DNA of 64,000 bases. It comes from Strigamia acuminata (Eukaryota > Arthropoda > Chilopoda > Geophilomorpha > Linotaeniidae). Location of the stretch: positions 4,526,001 through 4,590,000 of the forward strand of contig OX442322.1 of NCBI GenBank assembly GCA_949358305.1. Direction: 5' to 3'. The position numbers and the translations under genes are program-made. A model generated the notes under the pieces. That model had not been told where the DNA came from, made no database searches, and was given only the letters and a program-made list of their open reading frames with translations. Shown in pieces: positions 48,981 to 61,029 of the stretch; positions within the stretch are counted from its first letter, which is position 1; the number at the start of each line of letters is the position of its first letter.

Positions 48981-49289
48981 TGTAGATTGTCCGGAAATAA
49001 AAAGGCAAAAGTGTAGAAATCCATAGCTGCTTTATTAAGCACACTCATCATTGAAAAACAGGAAAACGTAAGTAATAACAAAGGCAATGATAAAACGAGA
49101 TACAGATATGGGTTAAACAAAACCTGATAAACGAAATCTATACAAAACAAAAGCACAAGTACGGGATCTCATTTGATCCATTCGTAAAACGATGTCTACA
49201 CAATAATACACTGATAAATATCCAAACAGTAATGTAAACATCGAGAATAAACATTAAATCAACGATCTCGGGGAACAAAAAGGCCAACA
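48981..49289 (-). repeat. 3' LTR of element G
   Basis: 309 bp, TGTAGATTGTCC...GGCCAACA on the plus strand, paired with 55491-55799. Confidence 0.96.
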
Positions 49290-49309
49290 ATAGCCCCCCA
49301 TTCTCCGAG
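49290..49309 (-). promoter_or_regulatory. Polypurine tract of element G
   Basis: CTCGGAGAATGGGGGGCTAT on the minus strand, next to the 3' LTR. Confidence 0.75.
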
Positions 49310-49463
49310 ATAATAAACAAATCTCAGTCGAAAAGAAAAACAAAAACCCCGAAAACAATATCGATAGTCAATTGGTTGCGGTACAGAACAAGCAGTGATA
49401 AAAATCAGAATCAACCAATTGACAAATGCACAAATGCGGGAACCCGAAAAACTATAGTCGAAA

Positions 49464-52035
49464 TTACCGGAAAAAATGTTTGCATAAAAATTGCAAACGG
49501 GCAGGCGAGAAAAACTTAGTGAAAATGTCGGCAGGATTTAAATCGCCGGAAATCTTTCGCAAAACAAAAACGCCCTCGGTAAGCTAATCCCGCAAAAAGA
49601 AATAGCGCACATCGATATGTTTCGTCCGACGATTCTCGATATCGTTCTTCGTGAAATAAATGGTGGATAACGAATCGGAAAACATCGTCGGAGTGGGCAA
49701 ACGGAAGATTCGGGTCCGATCGATCGCGCCGTGGAGCCAAACGATCTCCTTCGCGCCATCGCGAAGTGCCAAAAACTCGGCCTCCATGATGCTTAAAGCG
49801 CAATAGCGCTGCTTACAGCAGCCCCAGGAAATGGGAACCCCGAAAATCGAAATCGTGTACCCTCCGAAGCTCTTTCTTGTATCTCGGTCGGAGATCCAAG
49901 AAGCATCGGAGTGCCCTGACAGGATGTCTCCAGTGACCGCGGAAAGGCAAATCGAAAAATTCCGCGTGTTCTTAACGTACTGGAGAACCTGAAGAAGAAG
50001 GGCCACGTGCTTTGAGGTGAAGCACGTGTTGTACTGGGACAACAAAATCACCGGAAAGAGGATATCGGGGCGCGTGCGAGAAGCTAGAAACAAAAGCGAC
50101 CCAATGAGAAAACGGTACGGGAATTCGTCGTCGTTTAACACTCATTCTCCCTCTCTGGCGCACTTCACCATTGTGCCAACGGTGATCGGGACCCTGCACA
50201 GACGCTCGGAGGAGATTCCGAAATCTTCCGCAATCCGATCAATGTAATCGCGCTGATGAATGGAAATGCGTCCACCATCGCGATCAAACTGAACGCCCAA
50301 CAACTTCGATACCGGACCAAGATCTGTTATCGTGAAAAATCCACGAAGGGCTTTAACAGTTCGGTCTCGAGGACCGGGTCCTTTGGTGAATAACACCATG
50401 TCATCGACATAAACCAGGATGACGGCATCGTAAGTGTCGGAAATAAAAACGCCATTCACACCTAGAAGCTTGTGAAAATTAATCTCCAACAAGACTTCAA
50501 CGAGACGAAAATTCCATTGTCGCCCGCTCTGATGAAGGCCGTAAAGAGCCTTATGAAGCCGCCACACTTTTCCAGTGTTTTGAGGAGTTTCCCAGCCCCT
50601 GGGAATCCTCATAAAAATGGCTTCATCCAAGTTGCCATAAAGATAGGCACCCTTGACATCAAGGTGTGTGTCTAGCCAGCCTAAAACGACTACTAGAAGC
50701 ACAAAAAATAGGCGTATCAAGACGTAGTTGACCACGGGACTGAAAACCTCGGAATAATCAACTCCGTACTTCTGGCTGAAACCCTGAGCTACTAACATCG
50801 CCCTAAAACGGCGCACAATGCCTTCTGCATCACGCTTGATGTAGTAGACCCATTTATTCCCCACAATGTTTACATCAGGAGGAGGTTTTTCAACTTCCTC
50901 GTAAACACCTCGCTCACGAAAGAGATCAAGCTCTTTCTCCATGGCTTTCTGCCAATGGACACGGTCGGGGCTAGAAATAGCTTCCTTGTAGGTGCGAGGA
51001 ACCTGGGCAAACAAGGAATGCGCGTACCGTGGTGGTTCGGTAGAATAGCAATCCGCAAACGCTTCTTCTTCCGAAGTCGTAGGACTGCGTGGAAGAGAAA
51101 CATTAGGATCTACCGGTGGGGGATCAACCATTTGAACTGGCACATTTCGGGTGCTAAAGTCAAAGGAATTCCGATCGTATGCTAAACGATTGTCAACGCA
51201 ATATCGCTCTACGTCGCCATGACTCCGCAATCTGGTACGATCTGGCGGGAAAAAATACACATCAGTGTGACCCATAGACGCGCCAGACTGCCGAATCACC
51301 TCAGATCGAGTCCACTTGCCCCCCACAGCCGGAGAACCAGGCGGAGGCTGACGCAGTGGCGAGTGAACAGGAGGTGGAGGCAAAGGATGTGCTCTCAATG
51401 GGGGTTGCATAGCAATAGGTGAACCTGGAGGTGGAATTCCAGGAGGTGGAGGTCCAGGAGGTGGAAGTCCAGGAGGAGGCGGAGGAGGAATTGTAGGTGG
51501 AGGAAGACCACCAACAGGAGGACGCGGAGGAAGTGGAGGAGGAATTGGGTCAGAACCAAAATCCGGCTCGAGCTCCACCGATATCGCACCTTCATCAGTG
51601 ATTTCGGTGCCCTCATAAAAACGAGGATGTCCCCACATACATTCCTCATCAAAACGAATGTGTTTTGACTCAAAAACTTCTCTGCGCTTAGGGCACCACA
51701 CGCGATAACCCCGCGTGCGAAAAGCATAGCCAACCACGACGCCAGTCCAGGCTCGGGATTCAAATTTCGAGCCGCGGACTTGCTTCGGGATGTGCACGAA
51801 ACACCGTGACCCAATCACCTTAAGGTGTTTGAGTGGAACAGTCTTGCCATACCACAGACAATAGGGGACAAGATTGTTCAGAGACTTATGTGGGAAGCGG
51901 TTCTTCAAATAAATCATGGTAACCGCAAGCTCAGCCCACAGCTGTCGAGGCAAAGACGTCGATAAAAAGAAGAAAAGCACGCCCTCAAGTAAGGTGCGGT
52001 TAAGGCATTCCGCGACGCCATTTTGCTCGGGTGTG
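49464..52035 (-). pseudogene. Element G integrase end, linker, RT and RNase H
   Basis: One frame resumes after the MITE with YTPEQNGVAECLNRTLLEG (integrase third acid). A long proline/glycine-rich linker (51360-51560) and LRSHGDVERYC follow. RT has GNKWVYYIKRDAEG, HLDVKGAYLYGNLD, LYGLHQSGRQW and LVYVDDMVLF. RNase H has HSDASWISD, SIMEAEFLAL and FSDSLSTIYF. TGA at 50142 and TAG at 49584 (where Trp is expected in FLRDW) break it. Homology continues through NPADIFTKFF to TAA at 49464. Confidence 0.9.
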
Positions 52036-52037
52036 TA

Positions 52038-52211
52038 AACTCTATTCCAAAAAGTATTACAAATACTCCCATTGGTTGGGAGATTCACAGTTCAGTTGTG
52101 TCTTGAATATGATGCTGTTTTCAGATTCCAGTAGACTTGTGCGAAGATTTTTTAAAGTGTCTCAACCAACCAACCAATGGGAGTATTTGTAATACTTTTT
52201 GGAATAGAGTT
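52038..52211. mobile_element. MITE with 42-bp perfect terminal inverted repeats in element G
   Basis: 174 bp, flanked by TA on both sides (52036-52037, 52212-52213). Removing it and one TA restores N-V-Y-T-P across the integrase. Termini AACTCTATTCCAAAAAGTAT onward are perfect for 42 bp. TA duplication and non-coding content suggest a Tc1/mariner-type MITE. Confidence 0.88.
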
Positions 52212-52213
52212 TA

Positions 52214-54157
52214 GACATTCGTGCGCTGTGCTTTGATGCCGCGCTGGACTAGGAAATTTTCGAAATTTCTGGAACAAAATTCCATGCCATTATCAGTCCT
52301 GACTGCTTTAATGCAGCCAGCCCCCCATAAAACCTCCATCCGAGCATGGAATAGCTTAAAAACTTCGAAAACTTCCCCCTTCGTTTTCATGGGCACAACA
52401 AAGGAGTAACGGGAAAAGTCGTCTACGATCGTTAGTAAATAACGAGCGCCACCGATGGATGTGGTATTCGAATGACCCCAAACATCCATATGAAGCAAAT
52501 CTAAAGGCTTCTTGGAAGAAATACCTTCCTTAATGCTTGGAAATGAAGCACGGGTGGATTTGGCGCGGGCACACACAGCACATGCTGGCAATGCGGAAGT
52601 AGAAATTTCTATTCCGGAAGCATTCGGAGATTTCGCCAAGTGACGAATACCGTCGGCATTAAAATGCCCAAATCTCCGGTGCCAAAGCTCCAAATCAGAC
52701 AACTTTCTCTTCGGGGGTTTGGGAGAAGAGGTTGAAACAAGTTCCTCGGCAAAAGTGACATGCCGGACAGGTGACTGCAAAGTCGACGCAGAAAGAACCT
52801 GTTTGGGAACTGGGGCGGATGTAGCCGCAGGAGGCTTCGCAGATGTAAGATCCGCGGGCAAAATATTCTGAAGGGAGTATAAATCGTCCTTCAGTTTGGC
52901 CGTTAAAAGAAATTGTTTGGCCTTATCATCAGGGTGATAAATGGACATTAAGCCATTAGGGGCTGCAAAATGCAGTCCGGCACGATCGATCTTCGACAAA
53001 CTCACCAAATTACGCGAGAAAGCGGGGGCATGCAAAACATTATGCATAGTCACGGGAAAATTAGACCCCCCAGCGCCGCCACGGCCAACTCGCAACACCA
53101 CATCTCCAATACCATCCACTCGAGAACGACCTTCACCTAAAATGATGAAATAATTGGAGACCGGCTTGTAATTGGTGAAACGATCACGCACTGGACACAC
53201 ATGGTCGGAAGAACCCGAATCGATGAGCCACTCATTCGATGAAGCCGAAGTCACATTCGATTCCGATCGCGAGAAGAAATTGATCCCGGTGACCACGTTT
53301 GAAGAAACAGTGGCTGTCTGCGCAGCACCACCACCGCGTCCACGCTTGCGGTTGCGCGAATTCGAGCATCGACCACGATTAGCGGATGGAGCGGAAGAGG
53401 CAGCGCCCTGGACTCGGGGTTTGGGGCACTTGTTCGCGTAGTGTCCCATTTCCTTGCAATTAAAGCACTGAATTTGCGACAATGGCTTGAAAACCTTTGT
53501 CGGTGCACTCGAAGTCGAACTCGCTGACTGCAAACTAGTCGATGATCCCGAATCAGCACTCTTTATCTTCAAACGGTTAAATTCCGAGAGAAGATGGTCG
53601 GTGACTGCCTTTAAGGTGAAATCTGCCTTAGACCAATGATAAATGGTCTGTACTGTCGCTTCGTACGAATCCGGTAAAAAATCCAGAAGTTGATAAGCGA
53701 CATCCGAATCCGAAAATTTGACATCCAATTCAACCAAAACCGTACGGGCTTTGGTCACGCGGCTTACGAAGACTGACATATCTTCATTTGGAAGTAACCG
53801 CATCATGAGGAAATCACGTCGGAGTTTTGCAATTCAGGCAAGTGAAGTCGGTTGAAACGTCGCTTTCAATGCAACCCAGGCATCGCGCGCGGTATCCGCA
53901 GCGAGAACGATGTCCTGATATTGTGGCTCAACAAATAAGCCAAGCAAGGCTTTCGCACGTTTGGAGCGGTCATCGTAGAGTTGTTTCCTGGTCTGATCCC
54001 ACGTATCATCCTTCACGGGAGGTTTTTCGTCAATAAACTGGTCCACGCCTTTCTCGAGTAATAAAAACTGAATATTTCTCGACCACGATTCGTAATTGTC
54101 CGAATTAAGTCGTGCAATAGAGAAATGATGCGTGGTTGCTTTGTCGGATTCAGCCAT
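52214..54157 (-). pseudogene. Element G gag, protease and integrase start
   Basis: ATG at 54157 (MAESDKATTHHF). Copia Gag is interrupted by TGA at 53834 within LA-stop-IAKLRRDF, then continues in the same frame. CCHC knuckle CFNCKEMGHYANKC, protease with LIDSGSSDHVCP (D-S-G intact), GAG-pre-integrase (LWHRRFGHFN, CAVCARAKSTR) and integrase with HMDVWGH, IVDDFSRYSF and RTDNGMEF. The frame breaks at the MITE. Confidence 0.9.
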
Positions 54158-55476
54158 TTCGTAGAGCGGTAATGAAGAGCGGTGTCACTTTGAGAAATGT
54201 CAACCGTGGCAAAGAAAAATGCAAATTACGCGCTGGAAAACCGTTGACGATGTTCAAGGCGGATATCCAACGAATGGGCTATACAGGTTACTAGTTAACC
54301 CGTCTAAACAATGGCCGTTTAGGAGTTGTCGGGAATTAACGGCCCTGTGGCCCCCGGATACCCCACTGTCGGGCACGGCAAAATAAATACAATGGTCAAA
54401 GTGCAATGACCAAGGCAAGGAATCAAATCTGCAAAAATAATTAAATTCTTGCAGAATTAATCCCAGGATCCTACACAGGGTCCCCCAAAAGTTTCACAAA
54501 GTTTCACGACTGGGAAGGCGAAAAATATGAAAATAAGAAAACAAAAGAGGCGAATTAAACAAAATTCGCAGGAGAGTCTCTGTTGCGCACACCGGGGTGC
54601 GAAAATCCTTCGAAATCGTTGAAAATCCTCGGCAATCGTCAGCCGCTTCGCACACGTCGTGCGGGAATAATCCAACGAAAAACAGCTAGAAAAATAGATG
54701 AAAACATTAGAAATAAGTTCACAAATGTTCGTGTGCTGGAAAATTGTCGAAAAATTCAAAAAATCGTCGTACACGGCGCCTCGTGTTCGTATTGCGAACG
54801 AACACGGAAAAACGACGAAAAATCGACGAAACGTGACCAAAAACACACTAAATAAACTCGACAGTACTCACAAATGCTTGTGAAAACAAGCATACAATCC
54901 AATAATCCCTGGCACAACACAAAAGCACTGAACACGGTGAAAATCTCGATGAATGTCGACACGTCGCAATGCGCACGGGCTTACGGCGCAAAAACGATGA
55001 AAATCGGCTCGAAAAAATCGGAAAACGCCGTGAAAAGCACTCACAATTGTGTGTACAACACGTACACTGCTAAACATAAGCAGAACTTAGTCGCACACAG
55101 ACAAAAACACGGTGAGAAACGTCGAATCGGGCGGCTGAAATCATCGTAACTCGTCGCATCGCAATTGGGCACTTTGGCGGTGATCATCGGCCAAAATCGA
55201 CGGAATTTCATCGGGAAAAGTACTCACAATCACTCAACTAGGTCCCTAGAACTCCCACGAAATTTTTCAGCGCTGAAATCCGTTGAAAATTGCGGAAAAA
55301 GCATCAAATTCGTCGGGTGAGCGGGCGTGAAGAAACGAGGTCGGCCATTGTTCCAGGAATGAGCAAACGATAAGCAATGAGTGTTGGAACGTCCCGGACG
55401 AAATTTCGATGGAAAAACGACCGTGACAGCTCGTAAAAACGTCAAAAACGAACTTACAATGATGGAATACACCTTA
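54158..55476 (-). other. Leader of element G
   Basis: About 1.3 kb between primer site and gag ATG, of the same type as the long leader of H. No protein was recognised on either strand. Confidence 0.7.
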
Positions 55477-55490
55477 ATCCTCTGCTACCA
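55477..55490 (-). promoter_or_regulatory. Primer-binding site of element G (initiator tRNA-Met)
   Basis: TGGTAGCAGAGGAT on the minus strand directly abuts the LTR; 14 bases match the initiator tRNA-Met tail. Confidence 0.85.
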
Positions 55491-55799
55491 TGTAGATTGT
55501 CCGGAAATAAAGAAACAAAAGTGTAGAAATCCATAGCTGCTTTATTAAGCACACTCATCATTGAAAAACAGGAAAACGTAAGTAATAACAAAGGCAATGA
55601 TAAAACGAGATACAGATATGGGTTAAACAAAACCCGATAAACGAAATCTATACAAAACAAAAGCACAAGTACGGGATCTCATTTGATCCATTCGTAAAAC
55701 GATGTCTACACAATAATACACTGATAAATATCCAAACAGTAATGTAAACATCGAGAATAAACATTAAATCAACGATCTCGGGGAACAAAAAGGCCAACA
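55491..55799 (-). repeat. 5' LTR of element G
   Basis: 309 bp, paired with 48981-49289 (four substitutions), followed by GACTC. Confidence 0.96.
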
Positions 55800-55804
55800 G
55801 ACTC

Positions 55805-57197
55805 TGTGATGTTGCCCGTGCACCAGAGTATTGTGCGGGAATGCCAGAACGCCCGGACCGGAGAATATTACCCGAGCACGGCAAGACACGACCGCACAGC
55901 GATGTGGTATGAACAGCGTGACAAAAACACACGGCTAGCTCGAGAAGCAGCCAATCCATCGGTCGAAGAGCTCTTGGCCTTCTCATTCGTGATGGAGGAC
56001 CCGAGAGCCGCCGCCGCTGCTCTGCAGGGCGCCGACGTCACTCAGCGCCATTTCATCGAGTGGGGAATTTCGATGATGCGACATCACTCGCGTGCGTTCG
56101 CTGAGGATTCCGACCGCAGCAATCTCGTAAACCGCCGTCGCCTGCAGCTGGCTTTGACCGAAATCATGGTCCAGTTGTTAACCCCTTCGCTCTTTGGGGT
56201 CGGGCGACAAGCGATGGCCTGCTGGTCCGTCGTAGACCGAGAAGGTGTACAGATACCTCGTGCACTTGTTGGGGAATGGAGCGCCATTCTCCCCAACCCG
56301 GCGATGACTCGATTCGAGCTGACCCGGGACGTGGTGAACCTCGAATGGGAGGGGTACAAGTTGCGGAGCATGGCCTTCCGCCACGCCGTTACCACGTGGG
56401 CGCCAACACCGTCAACGCAGCCGCGCGCGATGATGGTCACGAGTGAGAAGCCGATGGTGAGCAACACCGCCTCTTCGACTGCCTCACAGGTAACCCAGAC
56501 TCCACTACCGCCGCCGCCACCGACGCCACCAGCGGCGGCCCCACAGACACCCGTCCTATCGAATGCGGCGGGTAAGCCGAGACGCCTGTTATGTCGGACG
56601 CCACCAACGCTGTCCGCCGCTCGTCAGAGCCTGACGCCTCCCGCAGCCCAACAAGAGCGGGAAGAGACTGTCAAGCAGGCCGTGGTCTCGAAGAGTGCCA
56701 AGCCAGCGAAAGCGGCGAAGCCTCAGACAAACTATTATGAAAAGTTATGTGACGAGTTCTCTCAGCTGTCGATGACGACAGCAACGCGGAAGTTCATTCT
56801 CGCCCAGAGAGACAAGGGGAAATCGGTATTTGTTTGGTTGCACAACCAGGTGCGCCAGACCACCGATTTGATCCTCCATCAGCGTTTGCCGAGGGCCCAC
56901 CGTGCGCCTCGAACGGCCGCGGAGGGGAATGCGATCCGGCACACCAATTCCGAATTTTCAGCATTCATTCCGCGGGTCTGGCTGCATGAGAGGAGACGTG
57001 CCCCGTACGAGCCAGCCGGCGGCCATGACTTATGTTTCATTTCGGAGCACGAGGACCCCCGCAACCAGTCTTCGGCCTTGGTTTGGGATCTGGTGTTGCC
57101 GCCCGGCGTTGTGCCGCCCGGCGCTGAGCCGCCCGTCCCTGGAGTGAGTTTCGCCCAGGCGATGGATCCAGCGTCGGGTCCCAGCAAGAAGGACTGA
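55805..57197 (+). CDS. Element D ORF3, exon 2 final segment
   Basis: 463 codons plus TGA, in frame with 47733-48980. The three exon-2 segments total 2,757 bases, exactly 919 codons including the stop, with no internal stop. Together with exon 1 the product is about 950 residues. This part has an alpha-helical region (SVEELLAFSFVMEDPRAAAA and following), a Pro/Ala-rich linker, a possible second helical domain (YYEKLCDEFSQLSMTTATRK) and a proline-rich tail. It is not recognised. The lack of signal peptide or hydrophobic helix argues against an envelope protein. A polypurine tract and the 3' LTR follow. Confidence 0.78.
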
Positions 57198-57224
57198 TCG
57201 CTCTGGACACCCGCGGTCAGAGCT

Positions 57225-57235
57225 GGGAGGGGGAC
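57225..57235 (+). promoter_or_regulatory. Polypurine tract of element D
   Basis: GGGAGGGGGAC one base before the 3' LTR. Confidence 0.85.
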
Positions 57236-57236
57236 G

Positions 57237-57421
57237 TGTGGTGACCCGACTGGGGTGGGGCACGAAGAGTTTCTCTCGTGGCCTACATACGGGTAAAGAA
57301 GGGGGGGTCGCACGCGCGCCTCCCTTCCCTCAAAGCATTGACATCCAGTCAATGGACAGGCGTCTGCCCTGGGGGAGTGGGGGAGATTCGTCTTCTCCAC
57401 CATTGGGTGGCTTTAGTCACC
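57237..57421 (+). repeat. 3' LTR of element D, first part
   Basis: Matches 18381-18565 of the 5' LTR. Element F then interrupts it. Confidence 0.95.
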
Positions 57422-57889
57422 TGTGAAGAGCTGAAAGGGCCTGTGCGCTGCAGAAATAACTGGAAACATCCTTTTTGGCTGGGCGGATAAATCGGACACG
57501 CGTCCGCCATCTTTTATTACAAAAGTATGTGTGTAACATAAAAACCCGGTTCGAGGCTAATCGCCCTCGATCTCAAACACAATGAAATCATAGAACAAAT
57601 CATTGTTTCAATACACTGACTTGTTCTTTACAGAAAGACAAAACTAATGGATAAAACAAACAGAACAACATAAACAATAACTGCTCATTTGAGCAGATGA
57701 CAGGTTGTGTGTGTTGTCACGTAATGAGAGTCGGTTGCGGTACAAAACCAGCATTGAGATTAAAATTCAGAATCAACCGACTGCGATACGGGACATCAAC
57801 ATGGCAACACACTGATTGCATTTATCCACAATATGCAATCTGATAAGATACGCGCATACGAGGACAAACAGGAAAACGCCAACCCAACA
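57422..57889 (-). repeat. 3' LTR of element F
   Basis: 468 bp, TGTGAAGAGC...CCAACCCAACA on the plus strand. Related to B's LTR. Both edges are supported: D's LTR sequence on the left and the polypurine tract on the right. Confidence 0.8.
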
Positions 57890-57901
57890 AATCCCCCTTC
57901 G
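57890..57901 (-). promoter_or_regulatory. Polypurine tract of element F
   Basis: CGAAGGGGGATT on the minus strand, between the RNase H stop and the LTR. Confidence 0.8.
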
Positions 57902-57906
57902 TTTAG

Positions 57907-59114
57907 CTATTTGTCAATTACAAAGATGTATTCGCATAGCGCGTTCAGTCTGGATTTAGCTAACCATTTTGTCAGAATATCGGCGACATTTAATTCGCCG
58001 GAAACATGCTCGATCAAAAACGTTCCTTTCTCGAACCAATCTCTAACGAAGTGAAGCTTCACGTCTATATGTTTATTCGCCCTGTTCTCAATCCTATTCT
58101 TACAGTATTGGATAGCCGGCTGGCTATCCGCAAAAACACAGGGCGTATTTTGCTCGAAACAAAACATTATTTTCGCGTCGTAAAGGCGCTCGAGCCAAAT
58201 AACTTCTTTCACCCCATCGACCACGGCGAGAAATTCGCTCTCCATGATCGACAGGGAGGTCATCGATTGTTTGTGGCAATTCCACGAGATGGGAATGCTA
58301 CCCATATAGACAATATGTCCCCCAAAGCTTCGTCGTCTAGGGCAAACGACGCGTCGGTGTAAACTGTCAAATTCTCGTTTTTACATTTCGATAAGTTAAT
58401 CGAATAATTCGACGTGGTGGTCAAATATCGCAGGACCTGCAGTAACATATTGACATGGCGCGCCGAATGCGTCTCGTTATACTGAGAAAGCACTATTACT
58501 AAAAACAGTATGTCGGGTCTGGTTCGGCTGGCGATGAACAATAGACTTCCGACCAAAGATCTGTACGGGAATGAAGTATCGACTTTTTCCCCGGTTCTCA
58601 CACTTTGAATCATGGTTCCCGGGGTTACTGGAACTTTCACTCGATGGCACGAGTCAATCCCGTACGCCTTACAAAGCTTTTCAATATATTTCCGTTGGTG
58701 GATTTTAATCATGCCCCCGGACCTATCAAACTCGATTCCTAAAAGTAAAGTTACGGGTCCCAGACTCACTACTTCAAACGATTCCCGTAACCACTTTAAA
58801 ACGCATTGTTCCACATAGTCATCCTTCGAGAATAGCACGATATCGTCCACGTAGAAGATGACTATCGCGTCGTTGTCTAGGGCATAGACACAGTTTAAGC
58901 CCAATAACGGTTGGAAGCCCAATTCAAGTAGTCGTATGTGGAGAACCTTGTACCACATACGACCGGACTGGTGTAATCCATAAAGTGCTTTTAAAAGCAT
59001 CCAGCAATTATTCTGATTATGGGCGGTACGATATCCCTTGGGGATCTCCATGTACTGTACCGTATCGAGGTCCCCGTAAAGGTACGCGGCCTTGATATCC
59101 AGGTGTAAATCCCG
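57907..59114 (-). pseudogene. Element F RT and RNase H
   Basis: Starts after a TGA with RDLHLDIKAAYLYGDLD, LYGLHQSGRMWY, catalytic IFYVDDIVLFSKD, VVSLGPVTLLLGI and SLLFIASRTRPDILF. In RNase H the frame breaks near 58335: TDASFALDDEALGD versus FALDQDSRRSFGGH in B, consistent with a deletion of about 10 bases. It then resumes as SWNCHKQSMTSLSIMESEF and FADSQPAIQYC, ending VIDK at 57907. Confidence 0.9.
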
Positions 59115-61029
59115 TCACCCCTTGAGTATTACCAAAGTGCAGAAGAACACTATTACTAGCACGAAGTTGACGACGAGGGAGAACACCTCCGTAAAGTCAA
59201 CTCCGGCCTTTTGCTTGAAGCCCTGTGCGACGAGTCGGGCTCGGTAGCGTTGGATAACACCTGTATGGTCGCGCTTCATTTTATATATCCATTTCGATCC
59301 CAAGAGAGTCGTACCCTCGTCTAAAGTTGTTTTGTCAACTTCCTTGTAAACCGTCCTTTCATCGAACACATCAATTTCCTCTCTCATGGCTTTCATCCAA
59401 TCAGGGCGCTTGATGTGATACATGGCTTCTTCGTAGGTTTCTGGCTCGACGGCGCAGAAACCTGCAAACCCTAACGGTTCACCGTCCCTCTCTAATGTCT
59501 TAAAGTCAAATAAGGTCGCATCATATGCGTACCCTTCTTCATCGCACCACCGTGCGATATCAACACGACTTCTTATCTTGTCCTTTAAGGGCGTGATATA
59601 AACAACATCTATTTGTCCCGCCGTCGCTCCGTCTTTGCGGACGGATGCGCGTCGTTCCCATTTCGCCATATTTAACGGCAGTAGTTCCGGGTGTAACCTC
59701 ACGTCCCCTTTCTTTTTCTTTGATCGTGATCCACGTCGTGTTTGAATCCCAGGGGGAATTTCAGGTTCCCCATCATCGTCAGGGTAGACGTTGAAGTAAT
59801 TCCCATCATCCCCCTTCGCCCCACCAATTTCTTCAACAGGCTCATCCCCTGTATCCCTGTCCCCAAGAATAGGGTTCCCCTCAACGGGTATAAGTGGGGG
59901 TTGCTGAGCTGCCTGTTTAGCGACTGGCCTCAATTCAGGTCTAAAAGCAGGCTTTGGGGTCGTGGGCAATGCGGGTTTCACTTTTTGCTGCGGAACAGGT
60001 TGTGGGACTTCCTGTATCGCAGGAGGGGGTTCCGGGATGTCCGGAGCTTTCTGAATTATTGGGTCGCCAGCAACACTGTCGTCGTCAGAAAATGACCCAT
60101 TGAACGAGTCCGAACTCGAAGCATCAAAGTCATTCTCAAGTTCAGGCGACGTGACCGTCCCTAATTCAAACCAAAAATTGTTTTCAAAAATTTTGACGTG
60201 TTTAGATAAAAACACCTGATTTTTATTCGGATCCCAAATTCTATAGCCGCGTGTAGAAGCGGCGTATCCAATTAATGCTCCAGCCCATGCCCTGTCTTGT
60301 AATTTCCCAACCCGAGTTTGAGAAGGGATGTGAACATACGTCAGTGAACCGATACACTTGACATGGCGAAGGGACAGTTTCTTGTTATGAAACACGTTAT
60401 ATGGTGTTTTCCCGCCAATTCCCAAAACGGTTTTTCAGATATACAACTGAAACGGCAAGTTCTGCCCATAAAGTAGGGGGGAATTTGTTCTCGATAAGGA
60501 GTGCCCGGACTCCATTAATAATGGTACGATTAGCCCTTTCCGCGACCGAATTCATTTCTGGGCTGTATGCATTAGTCCTCATACACTTAAGCCCAATTGT
60601 CGCCACATAATTGTCCCATTGTCTAGATACGAACTCCCCTCCGTTGTCCGTTTTGATGGCCTTAACCTTCCTGGAGGTTGTTCTTTCGATTTCAAGCAGC
60701 CATTGTTTGAAATGCCCCAAAAAATCACTTTTCCGTTTCATGATAATTATCCACATAAAGCGGGAAAAATCATCAATGAGAATGAGATAATAGTACGCCC
60801 CACCCAATGTTTGAACTGGAGCGGGGCCCCACACGTCTAAGTGCACTATTTCCAAAATACTTTTTGTCGTAATTCCAATTATTGGGAGAAAACTAGCACG
60901 TGTGCTCTTCGCCATGGCGCAAGAGTCACACGTTGACAACTCCTTATTCGAGAGTTTCAGCCCAAAAACATCAGTTGACTTTTCTAAACCCGCAATTCCC
61001 TTTGCATTTAAATGCCCTAAGCGGGAGTG
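59115..61029 (-). pseudogene. Element F integrase, linker and RT start
   Basis: GAG-pre-integrase residues (HSRLGHLNAKGIAG, CDSCAMAKSTR), integrase (HLDVWGP, LIDDFSRFMW, KTDNGGEF, EMNSVAERANR), a frameshift near 60420 (FGNWRENTI instead of the expected FPHAS-like continuation), proline-rich linker, LRSR-type motif, and RT up to FFCTLVILKG, where TGA at 59115 replaces the Trp of KGWRD. Confidence 0.88.

Larger units (their letters stand above)
48981..55799 (-). mobile_element. Element G: degraded Ty1/copia element inserted in D ORF3
   Basis: 6,819 bp, minus strand, with 309-bp LTRs (four differences), a GACTC duplication (48976-48980, 55800-55804), a 14-base initiator-Met primer site and a polypurine tract. 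Gag-pol carries three nonsense codons and a MITE. Confidence 0.95.
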
